From: Punica granatum
Taxonomy: Eukaryota; Streptophyta; Magnoliopsida; Myrtales; Lythraceae
Reading direction: 5' to 3'
Length of the DNA: 64,000 nucleotides
Assembly: GCF_007655135.1 (NCBI RefSeq)
Contig: NC_045131.1
Span: 1,240,001-1,304,000 of the forward strand
In this document: positions 46,375 through 58,344 of the stretch, piece by piece
How positions within the stretch are numbered: position 1 is the first letter of the stretch
Layout of the letters: every line of letters begins with the position of its first letter
Program-made: the position numbers and the translations under genes
Notes under the pieces: generated by a model
Seen by the model: only the letters and a program-made list of their open reading frames with translations
Database searches by the model: none
Told to the model about the DNA's origin: nothing

Positions 46375-48703
46375 TCACCTTTTCCTCCCCGATACCGTCT
46401 TCTTCACTGCCCCTACAGACACCAAAAACTGGTCAAGAGACGATAGGGTCTTCATGTCATCAGGTGGGAAGTAGCTCGCAGCCTTTCCAAGAAGAGATGT
46501 GAACAGGAGAGAGAATGATGGACGAGTCACGTATCTCTCGCCCAAAAGATCGTCCAGAAATGCGAATGCCGCTAAGAAATCGGACCTTCCAGCATTTATC
46601 GGGGCAGCAAAATGGGCCGGGATTATTCTCTTGAATCTCCAGTCTCGAGCTATACTGTCAATCCAATCTCTTACCTAATACAAGGTGGGAAAGGAGTCAA
46701 TTCAATGCCAAAACCACTAAACAGTACACGAGTTTGTCTATTGAGTTTATGTACAGATAGATGGATTTTGAGGAAATGGATTGATCTTCGGAGTTTTAGG
46801 CTGTTGGAAGTAATAAAACTACAGTATGTGCTATAAGCAGTAGAAACCATCCCATCAGAAAAGATCTCTGAAAAGGAAAATTTTGCAGCAAAGAACTTCT
46901 CTACCTTTTCAGGAACTTTGCTGAAAACCAGGGTTTTCACAATCGGGGAAACGATAAGCTTCTGTGACATTTGCGAAAAGCTAGCATTTGGTTCCAGCAG
47001 ATTCGAGGGGCCAAGAAACAAGATCTGGAGAACCATTCTCTCCCATCCTGCAAAAGGATACTGACTCGGTAAAAGAGAACTCTGGTGCCCGATACAGGTT
47101 GGTAGTTGTTTCGGGGACAGCATCTCTTACCTTTTTGGCGGTTCATTGGGTTGTCTATGACAGGTTCCTGGGGAACTTCCTTTCCTTTGCTAAGAATCTT
47201 CACAGCTAAACCATTTTTCGCTGATGCTAGTAAGGACTCTGCGCTAATACATTCTGGTGGCTTTCTCGGGACAAAAATTACAGCATCTGTTACGAGCAAT
47301 GTTCTCGTTTTTTTGTGGTAAAAAGCAACCTCCACATACGGCCCGATTCCTAAAACAAGCAGCAAGAAAGAGGTTAATTTGAAACAGAATAAATCATCCG
47401 ACTGGTGAAATCAAGTGCTTATGAATTTTTTATTACCAACTTCTGGTGAACTTAGTACTTTCTGTTCTATCTCATCTGCCCAAGGGGTCGACGAATCCTG
47501 GTCTTTCAAGGTTTTGGCACGAAATACTCCGAAGAACTCGAGAGGCAAATTCAAGGGCCAGCTCCACTGCCTCGGGGCCACCCATATCCGGGCCTTGGGG
47601 AATTTTCTTGAGAATGGTCCAACAAATATTTTGTGCTCATATGCAAATGTTGGAAGCACTATATACTCGACTGGAGCCCCCAACTCCTTCACCAGCTGGC
47701 AACAGAACAAGAAGTCAGTACATAGCACGTCACTTCATGATTAGAAGAGAATATAAGTTATGGGCAGCACTCTGGACTTGCTTTTCACCCCCCCCAAATT
47801 CAGTTGAGTACTTCAATTGTATACACAAACAGTCAGTAAAGTGAGTGGACTCCAAGCATTTTGTTGTCATGACAGAGAGAGAAGGATTGATCAAGCATAT
47901 GCATCAATTGCACAATGTCATTACGTAGAAAGTACATTTGCTTATACTGGTGATGCTTAAAAGCAGGACCTGAATGCACTCCTTGGTAGGAGCAATCGGT
48001 GCATGGACCCACAACCCTCCTGATTTGAGCTTGATAACTGTCATTCTGATGTTTGTGGAGACACTGCTGAAGCCCAATGCCTGCTCCTGTTCGAATAGCC
48101 ATATGCTGCCCTTCACAGCCTGAGCAAGACATGAAAAGCACCAAACTATCGAAATAAGTCTCCCACAGTGTCCCATTCGCAGCTCTTTCTATCCACTCTA
48201 AAAAGCCAAGCAATTTACGAGATCCAAATGCTCAGTTATCCATTTTCCATTGCATTCCGAACTTTCTCTGATCGTCCGCATAAAAAAAAAAAAATCCAAC
48301 CACATGACCCCGAAAGCAAATATATATAGAGAGAATATGAGATGCCAATTCAGAAGCCAGCAGTAGGATAATGGGAAGAAGGTGAGTCAGGAAAGAAGAT
48401 GACCTCAGTTCGAATGGTCCGCCTTTCGAGGAAAGGGCCAAGAGGGAAAGGGAACCCTGTGAAGTTGAGATAAAACCTGCCGCTTTTCTTGTTGCTAACT
48501 GCAGCAGCATCAGCGGCGGCCGAAGCGACCACCAAACTGGTACTAGCTCCCCTGTTCTTGCTTCTTCCTCCTCTCGCTGGTTTCAGCTGCAGAGAGAGAC
48601 CCTTGAATTGTCCATCGAGAAAGCTTGAACTTTGATCTCTGAAGGATGCTGAGTTCTGCAAAAGACTCGATTTTGGGGAAGAAACGGCAATAGCAGCCGC
48701 CAT
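46375..48703 (-). CDS. Chloroplast-targeted DUF4336 protein
   Basis: Six minus-strand exons: 48703-48404, 48119-47970, 47695-47437, 47349-47131, 47047-46905 and 46671-46375, all GT-AG and in frame, 455 residues. The first 60-70 residues are rich in Ser, Ala, Lys and Arg with few acids, as in a chloroplast transit peptide. The body matches the DUF4336 family: KGSIWLFEQEQALGFSSVST, LWVHAPIAPTKECIQLVKEL, PTFAYEHKIFVGPFSRKFP, WVAPRQWSWPLNLPLEFFG, KTRTLLVTDAVIFVP, RMVLQILFLGPSN and FKRIIPAHFAAPIN. The family resembles metallo-beta-lactamase-like folds in its spacing of beta strands, but a full metal-binding HxHxDH motif is not seen and the activity is unknown. The chosen ATG follows another in-frame ATG 13 codons upstream (48742); the later one gives a more usual plastid start. 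Confidence 0.88.
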
Positions 48704-49574
48704 TGTTGGGCTTTGCTCTGCCCCTCTCTCCCTTCTCGCCACTCCGAGAATATTCCGTCTTCACTTCACTTCAGAGCCTCAAATCTCCAGAAGGAACAGT
48801 AAAAACACTGGAGCTGCTGGGACCCAGCAGTGGGCGATTGGAGGCTGTACTGGTGACACGTGGAGGATTTACATCGCCTTTGTCCGAAAATGGCTGTTCT
48901 CGTTTTTGTGGACGACGGGAGAGGAGATAAAAAAAAAAAAAAACATTTGGGATTGACAATGACCAGCAATTGCCACTCGCAAGAACTTTCCAGAAGGTCA
49001 CCTACAAGAAAATCACGAAGCTCTCGAACTCGAGCTAACTATATTGCAAAGTCGTATATTACAACTAACAATCCAAAAGATTTATCGATCCCCGGGTGCA
49101 AATTGATCCAACTGAAATTGATGCAGTCTGGTGAAAAGCCAACATGAGCTTTCTTTTTTCTATAGCTTTGACACCAGTGAGAATTGATCTTTCAGACATT
49201 CTGCTAAGCCTCTTGGGGAATGGATCATAAAAACCAAACTGCAGGCACAGACCAAATAGATAACTCAAATTGCATCTTCTGATAACATGGATGACCACTC
49301 ACAACATACCCACTTCATATGGTCCATAAATTCCATAGACACCATCATCCTCTACAAACTCTGAGCTTTTCATAATATATGCCCTAACAGAGGTCTGTAA
49401 ATTTGCAAAGCCACTTCAACCAACAATACTGTACAGAGATGATCAAATACAATAACAACTCTAAAACAGCACAACCCAACTTGACTTTGAAGTAGTGAAT
49501 TCGTCAAATTACAACATCGATGATGTGCATATTTTAAACAAGCTGAATGGTCGGTAGGTGGAAGCATCTTCAGA
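48704..49574. other. Promoter of the DUF4336 gene and 3' flank of the RING gene
   Basis: Both neighbours are on the minus strand, so this interval holds the upstream region of DUF4336 (48704 to about 49000, with a 14-A run near 48929-48942) and the 3' untranslated region of the RING gene above it. No exon is seen. Confidence 0.5.
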
Positions 49575-50378
49575 TCAGGTAATGATCTCTCTGACGAGCC
49601 AATCCAGACTGGGATACGCAAAGTACAGTATGAGGAATGATGGGAGAGCAAAGAGAACGGTAATGAGCATGTACAGGGCTAAGATGGCCGCACTAGCTGG
49701 TATTGCATATATCACGATCAGAAGGAAGATGATCACCAGAGGGAACTTTGCTGTCATGTGAACAAAGAAAACCAAGGATTTCCGCATCGCAGACTGTACT
49801 CTTTCAATGCTGAGATGAGCAGTGATGGGATGGTGATTGTGATTAGAACCTGATGGCTCGCTATGATGAGCATTCTGTCCCCTCCTCAAGTTGCTCCTGC
49901 TCGCTCGACTTCCTGAAGCCACATTGCTTCCTGATGACCATGCAGGCTGGTGATCTTCTCTGAAGGATGACGATGATATCCCTCTGTCGCCATTCATGTT
50001 CTCGACCATCCACAGCAGGAAATAGTTCTTGCGCGGGAACCTGAGGTTGCCCTTGTAAACCAGACGAAAGGACAGAAGATTGCACCACGGGCATGAGATA
50101 AATAGAGGAAGCTGAATTGGAAGAGTTGGGAATTTCACTACTGCCCACTGCAGTCCTATGATACAATTTTTGCAGAGGGTGTGGCCACACCATAACACGT
50201 AGGGCACGTTCTCAACGACATTGAATAACTCCCAGCATATTGGACACTCAAGCCCCTCATCTCTACTCGCAATGGAAGAAACCTCGTCGTCCGAGCATTC
50301 TCCTGCAGCTTGCATCAATTTCCGGTCACTTTTAGACCTACCGTGTCCACTGTTGCAGTTGGGTGCAAAGTTCCACAT
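49575..50378 (-). CDS. RING-type E3 ubiquitin ligase with C-terminal membrane segments
   Basis: A 267-residue protein from one coding exon. A C3HC4 RING spans residues 45-99 (C45, C48, C64, H66, C69, C72, C96, C99), with LECPICWELF, VLWCGHTLCKNC and ISCPWC motifs. Such RINGs recruit E2 enzymes. Residues about 140-190 are Ser, Asn and His-rich and probably disordered. Two strongly hydrophobic stretches lie at about 195-255 (PLVIIFLLIVIYAIP; ILALYMLITVLFALPSFLIL), so the protein should be anchored in an internal membrane with the RING facing the cytosol. Upstream in-frame codons to 50438 have no ATG, so the start is the Met at 50378. A 5' untranslated intron probably runs from a GAG/GTAATC donor near 51168 to an acceptor near 50555. 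The substrate is unknown. Confidence 0.87.
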   Translation of the reverse strand: MWNFAPNCNSGHGRSKSDRKLMQAAGECSDDEVSSIASRDEGLECPICWELFNVVENVPYVLWCGHTLCKNCIIGLQWAVVKFPTLPIQLPLFISCPWCNLLSFRLVYKGNLRFPRKNYFLLWMVENMNGDRGISSSSFREDHQPAWSSGSNVASGSRASRSNLRRGQNAHHSEPSGSNHNHHPITAHLSIERVQSAMRKSLVFFVHMTAKFPLVIIFLLIVIYAIPASAAILALYMLITVLFALPSFLILYFAYPSLDWLVREIIT

Positions 50379-51548
50379 TCTGATGGCAAAAGGATGGAAG
50401 GCACCACCCACACCACAACATCCAGAGAACAAGATCAAAACTGGCTCAAGAAACTAAACGATCGAAGAGACATCATGAAGCCCAGAACTGGCCCTCAAAA
50501 CGATGCCAGTGAGACAACCTGTGCTCCTGGCTCTCTGTACTTTAAACCTATAATAACGAGGGGAAAAAAAAAATACGACCAGTAAGAAGAACAGTCAAGT
50601 TCAAAGTGCCACAACAAATTAATGAAATTTTCTAGAGTGAAAGAAGTCCTACTTCATAGAACCTAGAATAAAAACATCGAGAACCTAAGTTGGAGAAATG
50701 TTTTTGAAGATCCATCAGTACTATCTCTAAGATAGTACCAATATAACAGGCAGAGAGCTCACGAATTCATCGAAGACTTACTATTAGTGGTAATAAAGGA
50801 AGATGATCGGGAAATTCCTCAAGACACTGGAAACCTACCCATCTAAGATATGTCTCTGAGCCAGGCAATCTTTTCGCGGGAAAATAACTAAGGATCAATC
50901 TAAGTAGGCAATATCTAATCAAACCAAACAATAGCCGAAATTTTCAGATCTTCAAAAGTCCATAACCTTCATTCACTCACAGCAGTCAGAAGATCAAACA
51001 ACCTAACATTCAAACCGGAACAGTTCTGAGCTGAAACCCCAAAATATATAACCTAGGTTAAAAAATAAATAAACAGGGACTAACAGAGAATCAGCTTAAA
51101 ACGATGCAGGGGGAGACAACAGACGACCTGATCATTGAACAGGGGACAGATTGCCATATGAGATTACCTCCACCGGTAGGTGTTTCCAGAATGATGAACC
51201 GTGAACGTAAACTACCGTGATCTCCGCCTCTCTCTCTCTCTGTGGAGTTATGGCGGAGAGTGAGGCCGAGGGAGGAGAAATGGGCAAAGTGGGTGTGAAT
51301 TCAGTCTTTCGGTGCCTTGGGCGTGAGAGATCGGACGTCGGGGAACGCTCATTCGGAAGATCTTCAGAACACTTGGCAAGTTGAAACGCTGTCGTCTAAC
51401 CGTCCAAGAAAAGGACACTTGGCGTGGGACATCTGTTCTCGTACTCGGCCCAGCTCTCTAACAAGCCCATGGACATCTCGGCCCAATGGGCCTCACTTCT
51501 CTTTTTCCAATGCATACTCTGGTATCCGGAAGCCCAACGGGCTCTGAC
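50379..51548. other. 5' untranslated exon, intron and promoter of the RING gene
   Basis: No coding exon is seen. The minus-strand leader exon appears to end near 51168 and to begin close to the (CT)n stretch near 51231-51241. Upstream, 51470-51492 carries CGGCCCAATGGGCCTC, a back-to-back pair of site II-like TGGGCC motifs, common in promoters of broadly expressed plant genes. Confidence 0.5.
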
Positions 51549-51685
51549 TAATCCAGTTCGAGTTGGGTCGGCCCACTAAGAGATAAAACTCTCACAGTAA
51601 GAATTTTTTTCGTTTATAAGACTCGAACCCGTGACCTTGTTTAAGGGGAACATGTATCGAACCGCTTGAACCAATCGGTATTGGT
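51549..51685 (-). mobile_element. tRNA-derived SINE-like element, copy 1
   Basis: On the minus strand an A-box-like GATTGGTTCAAGCGGTTCG is followed about 35-40 bases later by a B-box-like GTCACGGGTTCGAGTC, the internal RNA polymerase III promoter of tRNA-derived SINEs. The body then ends with GGGCCGACCCAACTCGAACT. The copy at 62754-62882 has the same order of A box, B box and GAGTCAACCCGGCTCAACTG. It lacks a cloverleaf and is not a tRNA gene. Confidence 0.68.
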
Positions 51686-52015
51686 GAATGACCCCCACTT
51701 CTTTAATTGGTATTTTGTCCAAAGACATGCAATGTGGTCTGGTTTGTAATACACGGACTGATATAACTTTTTTTTTTCATTTTTCAAAATAATTAAAAAG
51801 TGCGGTTATCTTTTCTTAATTTTCTAACTTTTATGTAGATTTTTCACGACAAAGGATTTTCCATTAATTACACTATTAATGAGTAAAATTAATTTGAAAT
51901 AAAAAAGGTGAAATGCGTAAAGAAAATGGGCAAGAGAATCGGCAATTTCGAGAGAAGAGAGAGAGAGGAGAGAGAAAATGAGAGAATGATGTAATAATGG
52001 TTAGTTAAAAAAGTA

Positions 52016-52685
52016 ATGCTACGTTTGTTTATCAAATTAAACTTACATTGTGTTTAGTAATGAAATTAAGTTTGATTTAATTTGATTTGAGGACATATAA
52101 AAATAAAAGTAGTTATGAAAAGTATATGAGAGAATTTGAATAAGAAAATAAAAAATAATGATTATATTGTTGAATTGAATAAAAAAATGTTGAAATTAAG
52201 GAAAAAATATTGAATAGTCGAGAGAATTTAGTATTAAAAAATTAATTATAATAATAGTTAAGAAAAAGTATGAAAGAGAATTTGAAGAAAAATATAGAAA
52301 AGTAATGATTATGCTATTAAATTGAATGTAAAGTAAAGTTAAATTAAATTCGATTTTGTAAACAAACATAATTTTAACTTAATTTAACTTAATTTTATTT
52401 TTTTCTTAATTCAACAACGCAATCATTATTTTTCTTCAAATTCTCTCACATACGTTTTCTTATCTATTAGTAAAATAATTTTTTTAATACTAAATTCTCT
52501 TAACTATTCAATACTTTTTATTTAATTTAACAATACAATCATTAAATTATTTCAACTAATACTTTTTCTTCAATTTAACAACACGATCATTACTTTTTTC
52601 ACAAATATTTTTGTCTTCATCTTCTTAAATCAAACTAAATCAAATTAAATCAAACTTAACTCTATTACCAAATCTAATGTAAGAA
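52016..52685. mobile_element. Foldback/MITE cluster
   Basis: Two overlapping sets of inverted ends are visible. One is ACGTTTGTTTATCAAATT near 52021 with TTGTAAACAAACATAAT near 52356-52372. The other is TTACATTGTGTTTAGTAAT near 52045 with ATTACCAAATCTAATGTAA near 52665-52683. Around both, AAGTTTGATTTAATTTGATTT is mirrored by AAATCAAATTAAATCAAACTT. This would fold into a long hairpin. The exact order of insertion is unclear. Confidence 0.6.
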
Positions 52686-52756
52686 TCTATATATTACGTA
52701 AAACTCACTTGGAAGTAATAAGTGCTATATTTAATGATCAACAATTCCATTTGCAT

Positions 52757-52799
<43 letters not shown>

Positions 52800-54801
52800 T
52801 TGCCTGGGAAAGCCAATAATAAAGCTATTAAAAAATATTTTAATTTAAATAAATGTTATTAAATGAATGCATTATATGTTTTGAATTAAATTCTTAATTA
52901 TTTATTAAAAATAGGAATTTCTTGGAAAAATTAAAGCAATTTACCTCATTTCCTCGGGTCTATATTAGAACGTTATTGTGATTTTCAGTCAAGATATATA
53001 CTTTCTAAAATTATTTCTTAACAGGAAGAAATTAGTTAGAGAAAAAAAATTATATTGCTCATAAGTAAGAGTGCAATTCATGAAATTTGTACTAGCCAAA
53101 GTGAAACAGTGCTTGAGTACTTAAAATATAGTTCAAAACTGAATCTCAGAGCTACCCAAATTAACCAAGTTTTAGACTCAACCGATATGATTATGTTTAA
53201 TGGTGCAACCAAAATATAACAATGAATTTAAATCTAATACAAAGTTTGATTTTGAGAATGACCTCTATAAGTGATAATTTGAAGAAAAAATAGAAAAAAA
53301 GAAGAATATCTATTCAATAGTGAACGAGTGTAATTCCCAATAATGTCTATCGAATATCATCTAAAAGAAGCAATTGTACGTTGCATATATAATTGTGAAT
53401 CAATTGATTAAAGTTTGATTAATATTCAAACCAAAAACTGATGTATGTCTTCTCGAGAATGCACTTTCCAAAGATACATTTTGAATGAAAAACAATTTGA
53501 ATATAAGTCATTGCATATATAAAACTTTCAATTAATTATTGACCTTATTAATTAATCAATACAAGTATATCCACCAATCTCAACATTACATAAATTTATA
53601 AAAAAAATTCTGTTAATATTTTAATTTTCATTCTGTTTCTATTTCAAACTAATATATATCATATTTTTATTAGGTTAAATGCGGGCAACTGTACTAAATA
53701 AACCATAGAAATAGAAAAACTTAAACTGGCATTAAAAGTAAATTTTTTATAAGTTCATCAATCATAAATATGCAAAATACAGCCATTCGACAAACTCAAA
53801 ATCAAAATTCAGTTCCCTTGGCTAAAAAGTAAAAATTATTCTAGGAACCACATTAATTATTATTTATCTGCTTTAATCAATCATTATGGTATCCATGATG
53901 CCATAAGCAAATATTTGTAGAAGTTATTTTTAATTGAAATTCGGAGATTAAAGTATGATCAATGTCTAATATATTAGTGGAAAGTATCATGAATATATAT
54001 ATATATATATACACACACATATCAATACACTATAATTTATTCTAAAATAGAAAAAAAATCTCTGCAAATAAGATCAAGTTATTTCATTTACTATTCACAT
54101 GCAAGTTCAAGTGTGGACTAACTATAAAAGGATGCTGAAGTTTAATACAACAGGATAAATTTCGTCCAATTATATTCATACTAATTGTAAAGCATAAAAA
54201 TAACTACTTATCATTAAATTCATACAACCACAAAAAAAAGCAAATTCTTTCCGTACATGAAATACATACGAAGTGATTGTGATTGTTGATATGAAATTCC
54301 AAGTGCATGACTAAAATACATGATTGTAACTTGAAACATTTTACGAGTATTAGAAAACGGTTCAGAGTATGCACTTGGCTCTAAACTCATATAAGCAATA
54401 TAAACCCATATTGCATATAAAAGAAAAAAAGTATAAACACTCGCATACTTTTTTTTTTTGCTGAATATAAACACTCACATACTGCATATATAAGTAGTCA
54501 CAATTTATCATATTTTTACACAAAAAAAATCGTATTAGACATGTTATTGATATATAAATATTTATACCACAATTTTAAAATGCATATGCTTCGTTACTTT
54601 TAGACGAAAATTATGCAAAATAATATAAAATAGAACTATAGAACATTGTATTGTGGTTATCAAATATGTGTAAAAATGAGATTGTGAGAAAAAAGAATAA
54701 ATCGATATAAGATTAAACATCTAAATTTTTGAAAATTTATTTCTCTAATTTTGAAAAGTAATTCATGTAAAGAGCCATGCAATGCACGAATATCGTACTG
54801 G
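52686..54801 (+). mobile_element. Helitron H2, non-autonomous, about 2.1 kb
   Basis: The 5' end is A then TCTATATATTACGTAAAACT, continuing CTTGGAAGTAATAAGTGCT. The 3' end near 54770-54801 reads GCCATGCAATGCACGAATATCGTACTGG then T, a CTRR end after a weakened GCATGG/GTGC-type hairpin. The interior is AT-rich, contains (TA)n runs (about 52758-52795, 53994-54011) and has no helicase or Rep ORF. The next element starts immediately after it with matching 5' sequence. Confidence 0.68.
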
Positions 54802-55424
54802 TATATATTATGTAAAACTAACTTGAAAGTAATAAATGCTTCACAATAAATGATGCATTATTAATGGAACAAAAAAGTATTAAAATAATTTATTGAAATA
54901 AATATTTTAGCTAACACAATAAGTATCAGAATGAATATTATAGTTAATCTAATTATAGTCAATGCCTAATGATAAAACAAAAAAGACCCTAATTAAAATT
55001 AATTTCAAAATTTTGATAATGGAAACAATAATATTTGCTATAAGAAATTGGTAAAAAAAAAGAGTTATTGATATTTCTTGGAAGCCAAATTTTCAATTAG
55101 GATATAAGAAACAATTAAAAGAAATTTTCTATTATATATATTTACATATGGAAAAATGACCTACACTTTATGGTAAATAGGATCATATCATATAGGATTG
55201 GAATAGTCAATTTATATTTAGATAATAATATTGACTACACTCAATAATAAATATTGTTTATATTGTAAAAAAATTATATCATAAAATTCACAGAAAAGTT
55301 GTATTATAAAAGATAGATTCATAATGATACAATAAATAAGTATTAAAATGATTATTAGAATAATTGTTGTAAGAAGCAAATTAAATTTCAAACTAAAACA
55401 GTGAAAATATTTGAAGTTGACATT

Positions 55425-55795
55425 GTATAAAACATCAAATGAAACATTGGAAATATTTTATTGTGGTAAGCGACAAATATGTGCTGAAAAAATTAGAGCA
55501 ATTATTATAAGAAATGATATATAAACGATAAGATAAATTAATTAGTACAATTAATAAAATAAACAACACAAACGGTACAATAATCAATAGAAGCGATAAA
55601 ATAAATAATACAATGCATACTAATCGAGATCATTACAATATATTTATTGAATCAGGTAGAATAATCTAATTTTATTAATTATATTGCATAAAACTTCAAA
55701 GTAAAAATTGAAAATCTTTGATTGTGCTAAGAAGCAAATATGTGCTAAAAGAATTAGACCAATTGCTATAAGAAATGATATATAAACAGGTCAAT
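55425..55795 (+). repeat. Pair of about 110-bp direct repeats inside Helitron H3
   Basis: About 55425-55535 and 55690-55795 share ATAAAAC, CAAATATGTGCT(G/A)AAA, AATTAGA(G/C)CAATT and ATAAGAAATGATATATAAAC in order. Both lie in AT-rich non-coding DNA about 260 bp apart. Confidence 0.8.
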
Positions 55796-56514
55796 GCAAA
55801 GGACATAAACTACAAAAAAAAATCTAATTGATTATATAGATAACTCACAGAAAAGTTATGCTCCTATAAAAGAAAATTTTAATATAATGCGCTATGAACC
55901 CAAACTCATAAATAAAATAAAAGATGAAACTTAAATATATTATGCATATATTAATTGAAAGAGGAAAAAAGAATTTTTAGTCTAATTACTAAACTTGGTA
56001 TATTTGACATATCTAATTAAAATTATCTCAAATATATGATGCATGTTAATGAAACAATTAGTTTCAAAATTTTTATTATAATAATTAACTTATTCCTATA
56101 TGTAAAGTGATTATTGAAGATTTTTATTAGAAATATTAAATTAAAAAATGGAAATATTATCATTTTTATAAGAAAATTAGTGTTTCAAAATGTGAATTTG
56201 TACAATAAAAATAATCTTTAGATTTATGAAAAAGAACCCGCGTAATGTACAGGATAAAAAGACTATAAATAATGTACTAAAAAAAATAAGGAAATAAATA
56301 TTATAATGATTTATACTCTAAAATAATTAAGCATATCTATAAATTATCGCAACATGCTAATTATATAAAATTACAAGAATATTAAAAAAATTTAACGTTT
56401 CAAAATAAGGATTTTGAATAGAACTATCTCAAACAATGTCTATAACGTATATTCAAATGATATATTTCAAATGAATTATATTGATTAGCTAAATATATAA
56501 ACAAGGCATATTAA

Positions 56515-56820
56515 GGGTGTGTTTGTTTTTTAAAAGAATTTAAACTCAACTCAACTCCATTTATCTTCAATTCAACATCACAATCATTACTTTTTTCATT
56601 TTTAAAATTTTTTTAACCATTCAATTCAATTTTTAATATTAAATTATCTCAACTATTCATTATTTTTTCACAATTCAACAACACAATCATTAATTAATTA
56701 TTGCTTTCTCTAAATTATTTATTACATTTTCACATTTTTCTCATAATTCAACAATACAATCATTACAAACTAATTAAAACCAAAACTCAACTCAACTCAA
56801 CTCTAAATCCAGACGCACTC
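56515..56820. mobile_element. PIF/Harbinger-like MITE (family M2), copy 1
   Basis: A 306-bp element starting GGGTGTGTTTG and ending CAGACGCACTC, flanked on both sides by TAA (56512-56514 and 56821-56823). A three-base TWA target duplication with GGG/GAG-type ends is characteristic of PIF/Harbinger MITEs. The interior has CTCAACTCAACTC and CAACA(A)CACAATCATTA repeats near both ends. Confidence 0.82.
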
Positions 56821-57482
56821 TAAATAAAACAATTAGTTACTTATACTAAGGATTTCAAAAAAAAAAAAAAGAAGACACTAAATCTACGAAATTAGGGCCA
56901 CATAAAAATTTTAAAATATAATAATTGAAAGTAAGGACATAAAACGATATTATTTCAAATAAATAAATTTACGAGATCAAGTTTGTATACCTGCATTTAA
57001 TAAATTTGCATAATGTTAATGATTACATAAATATTACATATACATTAAATTAGAGAATTAGTTGCAAAAATTATCACTAAACTATTAATAATTAAACTAA
57101 TATATTAGAATTACTTTTTTTTGTTATTGTTGAAAATTCTAGAAAATGGTAATAAGTACAATTAAAACAAACCCGTGCGGCGCGCATGGGTTAGAACACT
57201 GGTGGACTAATAGGGAAAATTACTCAGTTGATACAAAAACTTTTGCAAAGTTTCATCGATAATACAAAAACTTTTTTTGTACCAATTTGATACAAAATCT
57301 TACAAAATGGTACAATCAATTACATTCCGTTAATTTTGCTAACGCCGTTAACATTTTTATGACGCGGCACCCTACATGTCAGATATTATTTCACGTGGCA
57401 CAAACATCTAACTAAAAAATTCACTCCCAATTTTAAATTTTAATTAAAATAAAATAAAATAAAAAATTAAAGAAATAATAAA

Positions 57483-57521
<39 letters not shown>

Positions 57522-57954
57522 CCCTATCGTCTTCCCTTTCCCACCCTTCTCCTCAGCCACCCCCGATCCTAACTGGGGCTCTCCTCTGGCCCTCACCCCA
57601 CCCCGACCCTAACTGAGGCTCCCTTATCTCTACCAGATTGTCCACAGATTGGAGCCACCATTCCCCCCTCACCCTCTTCTTTTTTCCCCCCCCTGACTAT
57701 TGGCTTTATCGGGCACTCAGGGAGTGGGGCCAGGGCGCCCTTACACTTGACCTGAGAGGTCTGGGAAGTCCGAACCTAGATCTCTCGGGCCATTGCTCAA
57801 AAGATCTTGTTCCAGACCTCTCAGGTCATGGATAGGGTAGCCCTCGACGACGACCCTCCCCCAACAGAGCTCTCGCCAATAGGGTTAACATCATTGGTAT
57901 AACGATACTGAGGCGGAAACATAAGGAGTGTAGTAAGAATGATTTGAGAATTAA

Positions 57955-58265
57955 GGGTGTGTTTGTTTTCGGAATAATGTTTAACTCAACTCAACTCAAC
58001 TTCACTTATCTTCAATTCAACATCACAATCATTACTTTTTTTATTTTTTAAATATTTTTAACAATTCAATTCAATTTTGTATATTAAATTCTTTCAACTA
58101 TTTATTACTTTTTCACAATTCAACAACACAATCATTACTTAATCATTATTTTTTCTCAATTATTTATTATTTTTTCATACTTTTTCTCATAATTCAAAAA
58201 TACAATCATTACAAACCAATTAAAACCAAAACTCAACTCAACTCAACTCTCAATCAAACACACTC
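57955..58265. mobile_element. PIF/Harbinger-like MITE (family M2), copy 2, nested in the MULE-type element
   Basis: A 311-bp element with ends GGGTGTGTTTG and CAAACACACTC and TAA on each side (57952-57954, 58266-58268). The interior is clearly alike to the copy at 56515-56820 (ATCTTCAATTCAACATCACA, AAAACCAAAACTCAACTCAA), in the same orientation. Its position inside the MULE-type element shows it inserted later. Confidence 0.87.
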
Positions 58266-58275
58266 TAAGAAGGCG

Positions 58276-58344
58276 GAAGTAGAGGAGGGCAGCTCTGAGG
58301 GTGCAAGTCCCGTTTCTGTTCTCGACTTTGGTGAATGGATCAAC
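58276..58344 (+). pseudogene. Possible captured gene fragment inside the MULE-type element
   Basis: A short open frame reads EVEEGSSEGASPVSVLDF and ends at a TGA at 58342. SPVSVLD is a phrase seen in several plant DUF4378/TRM-like proteins. Higher GC and coding-like sequence at 58270-58560 contrasts with the AT-rich host, as in Pack-MULEs that carry host gene pieces. The match is short, so the source gene is uncertain. Confidence 0.3.

Larger units (their letters stand above)
54802..57202 (+). mobile_element. Helitron H3, head-to-tail with H2, about 2.4 kb
   Basis: The 5' part, TATATATTATGTAAAACTAACTTGAAAGTAATAAATGCT, split here as TATATATTATGTAAAAC and CTTGAAAGTAATAAATGCT, closely matches the start of H2, but the initial TC is missing. 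The 3' end (57168-57202) is a hairpin, AACCCGTGCGGCGCGCATGG, then GTTAGAACA and CTGG before T. A MITE sits at 56515-56820. Internal direct repeats lie at about 55425-55535 and 55690-55795. A further degenerate hairpin-like end near 56237-56258 suggests that it may itself be composite. Confidence 0.65.

Noticed and set aside
51600..51690. Possible tRNA gene because of B-box and A-box motifs
   Set aside because: No anticodon arm or acceptor stem can be folded, and the same sequence recurs with a shared non-tRNA tail, so it is a SINE-like repeat.
56237..56258. Additional Helitron 3' end
   Set aside because: Hairpin-like ACCCGCGTAATGTACAGG is present, but it is not followed by a CTRR terminus in the right place.
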